NCBI GenBank assembly: GCA_902362375.1
Contig: CABIVS010000003.1
Location: forward strand, 451,604 to 465,229
DNA from: Bacteroidaceae bacterium
GTDB taxonomy: Bacteria; Bacteroidota; Bacteroidia; Bacteroidales; Bacteroidaceae
Direction of reading: 5' to 3'
DNA: 13,626 nucleotides
Shown here: positions 12,592 to 13,626 of the stretch, piece by piece
How positions within the stretch are numbered: the first letter of the stretch is position 1
Layout of the letters: each line of letters opens with the position of its first letter
The notes under the pieces: generated by a model
Databases searched by the model: none
What the model saw: only the letters and a program-made list of their open reading frames with translations
Told to the model about the DNA's origin: nothing
Translations under genes and position numbers: made by a program

Positions 12592-13626
12592 TTATTTAGC
12601 ATGTTTCAGCATATACTCTAACGGAGGGGCATATTCGGTGATCTTGGTCATTTCCGGATTATGTCTGAAATAGACGTTTCCTGTCTCTCCGTTGCGTTGC
12701 TTGGCTATGATGACTACTCCCAGGCCTTCGGTGGGATAACCACTTTCCCGGTCGGTCGTTACCCTTGCAAGGGCGGGACGGTAGAGCAGCATGACGACGT
12801 CTGCATCCTGTTCAATGGCTCCGCTCTCGCGGAGATGGGCCAGTTCGGGACGGCCGGCAGGGCGGTTTTCCGATTCGCGGTTTAGCTGGCTAAGCAGTAC
12901 GACCGGTACATTCAGTTCTTTGGCTAGCAATTTTGCCTTGCGGGTGGCTTGTGCCACTTCCTGTTCGCGGTTGCGGTTGTTTTGACCGGTCGTCATGTCG
13001 CAGAGTTGCAGGTAGTCGATAATAATAGCATCGCACGCATGTTGGCTTTGCAGCAGTCGCGCGCTGGAACGTATATGTTCCATGTTGACCGATGTGCTGT
13101 CGTCTACGTGTATCGGTAGGCGTTTGAGGTCAGCGGCTGTTGTGCGTGCCTCTACGAGTTCCTGTTGGCTGACGGTTCCCGATCGCCAATGGCGGGCACT
13201 GATTTCGCTGGTCGCTGTCAGCCATCGGTCTGCTAGTCGTTCTCCTTGCATCTCGAGGCTGTAGACAGCTACGGCATACCCTGCCATTGCTGCGCTTCGT
13301 GCCATGTGTAGTGCGAATGCCGTTTTTCCTACGCTGGGACGGGCGGCGACCACCACCAACTCGCCTTTCTGTAGTCCGGACGTCATGCGGTCCAGATCCG
13401 CCAGTCCGGTAGGGAGGCCGGTCACTCCGTTTTTGTTGTTGGCGATACGTCCTTCGGCTTCTACCATGGTGGCGGTCATTAGTTCATCCATGTCGCGCAT
13501 GTGGTTGTTATGGCCGAATTCGCCTTCCAGACGGTCGAGCAGGTTATGTGCGTCTACCAGTGAGTCGTCGATATCCATCGTTTCGTCTAGCGAACAGGCG
13601 AGGAGTTTGTTGAACCCCAGAATCAT
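12592..13626 (-). CDS. dnaB: DnaB-like replicative helicase, C-terminal part (5' end outside the window)
   Basis: Visible part is 344 residues and reaches the window edge. It has the complete RecA-type motor of DnaB: Walker A ARPSVGKT (95-102), the VYSLEM segment (121-126), Walker B IIIDYLQL (201-208), the SQLNR motif (246-250) and LRESGAIEQDADVV (265-278). DnaB hexamers unwind DNA ahead of the fork. The Met coded by the last three bases could be internal: full DnaB proteins are usually about 450-500 residues and the N-terminal primase-interacting domain is not in view, so the gene most likely continues past 13626. The neighbouring HU-like, coiled-coil and amidase genes suggest this is an accessory or prophage-type copy rather than the housekeeping one, though that cannot be proven here. 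It is 188 bp upstream of the HU-like gene on the same strand. Confidence 0.9.
   Translation of the reverse strand: MILGFNKLLACSLDETMDIDDSLVDAHNLLDRLEGEFGHNNHMRDMDELMTATMVEAEGRIANNKNGVTGLPTGLADLDRMTSGLQKGELVVVAARPSVGKTAFALHMARSAAMAGYAVAVYSLEMQGERLADRWLTATSEISARHWRSGTVSQQELVEARTTAADLKRLPIHVDDSTSVNMEHIRSSARLLQSQHACDAIIIDYLQLCDMTTGQNNRNREQEVAQATRKAKLLAKELNVPVVLLSQLNRESENRPAGRPELAHLRESGAIEQDADVVMLLYRPALARVTTDRESGYPTEGLGVVIIAKQRNGETGNVYFRHNPEMTKITEYAPPLEYMLKHAK

Noticed and set aside
11014..13626. Intact prophage
   Set aside because: No capsid, tail, terminase, portal, integrase or att site can be seen; only a helicase, HU-like, small membrane and lysin gene are present.

Overview
The window looks like a chromosomal segment of a gut Bacteroides, close in content to B. 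thetaiotaomicron. This rests on the typical Bacteroidota -7 promoter boxes (TAnnTTTG) before most transcription units, the lack of clear Shine-Dalgarno sequences, Bacteroidota-specific families (DUF5686 outer-membrane protein, HU-HIG type DNA-binding protein), and a gene order matching the inositol-lipid cluster I recall from B. thetaiotaomicron (BT_1522-BT_1526). Species was not tested by a search.

Region 1 (1-2700): a probable tail of an upstream gene, then a secreted carboxypeptidase-regulatory-like/DUF5686 protein with its own promoter. Region 2 (2769-8065): an inositol lipid cluster, all on the + strand. myo-Inositol-phosphate synthase has its own promoter and is followed by a hairpin. 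Five membrane-protein genes then follow, apparently as one operon: PgpA-like phosphatase, GtrA-like protein, CDP-alcohol phosphatidyltransferase (PI-phosphate synthase), Aur1-like PAP2 enzyme (inositol phosphorylceramide synthase) and a UPF0104/LPG-synthase-like flippase-type protein. Together they give a full predicted route: glucose-6-phosphate to inositol phosphate, to phosphatidylinositol phosphate, to phosphatidylinositol, to inositol phosphorylceramide. Two extra membrane proteins could move or decorate the lipid. Region 3 (8066-9373): an iron-type alcohol dehydrogenase with its own promoter and a strong terminator.

Region 4 (9374-10864): an AAA_14/DUF4143 ATPase, preceded by four degenerate ~32-bp tandem repeats that run into its promoter. 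Region 5 (10865-10990): a large 30-bp-arm inverted repeat separating the convergent ATPase and amidase genes. Region 6 (11014-13626, all - strand): DnaB-like helicase (cut by the window edge), HU-like DNA-binding protein, small membrane-anchored coiled-coil protein, and a type-2 N-acetylmuramoyl-L-alanine amidase. This looks like a remnant or domesticated phage-like replication/lysis module; no structural phage genes, integrase or att site is visible.

The most interesting items are the eukaryote-like inositol sphingolipid pathway with its two undefined transport-type partners, the phased repeat array before the ATPase, the perfect EF-hand-like loop inside the amidase, and the large intergenic palindromes. 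No rRNA, tRNA or CRISPR array was seen. No stretch longer than 300 bases lacks a gene.
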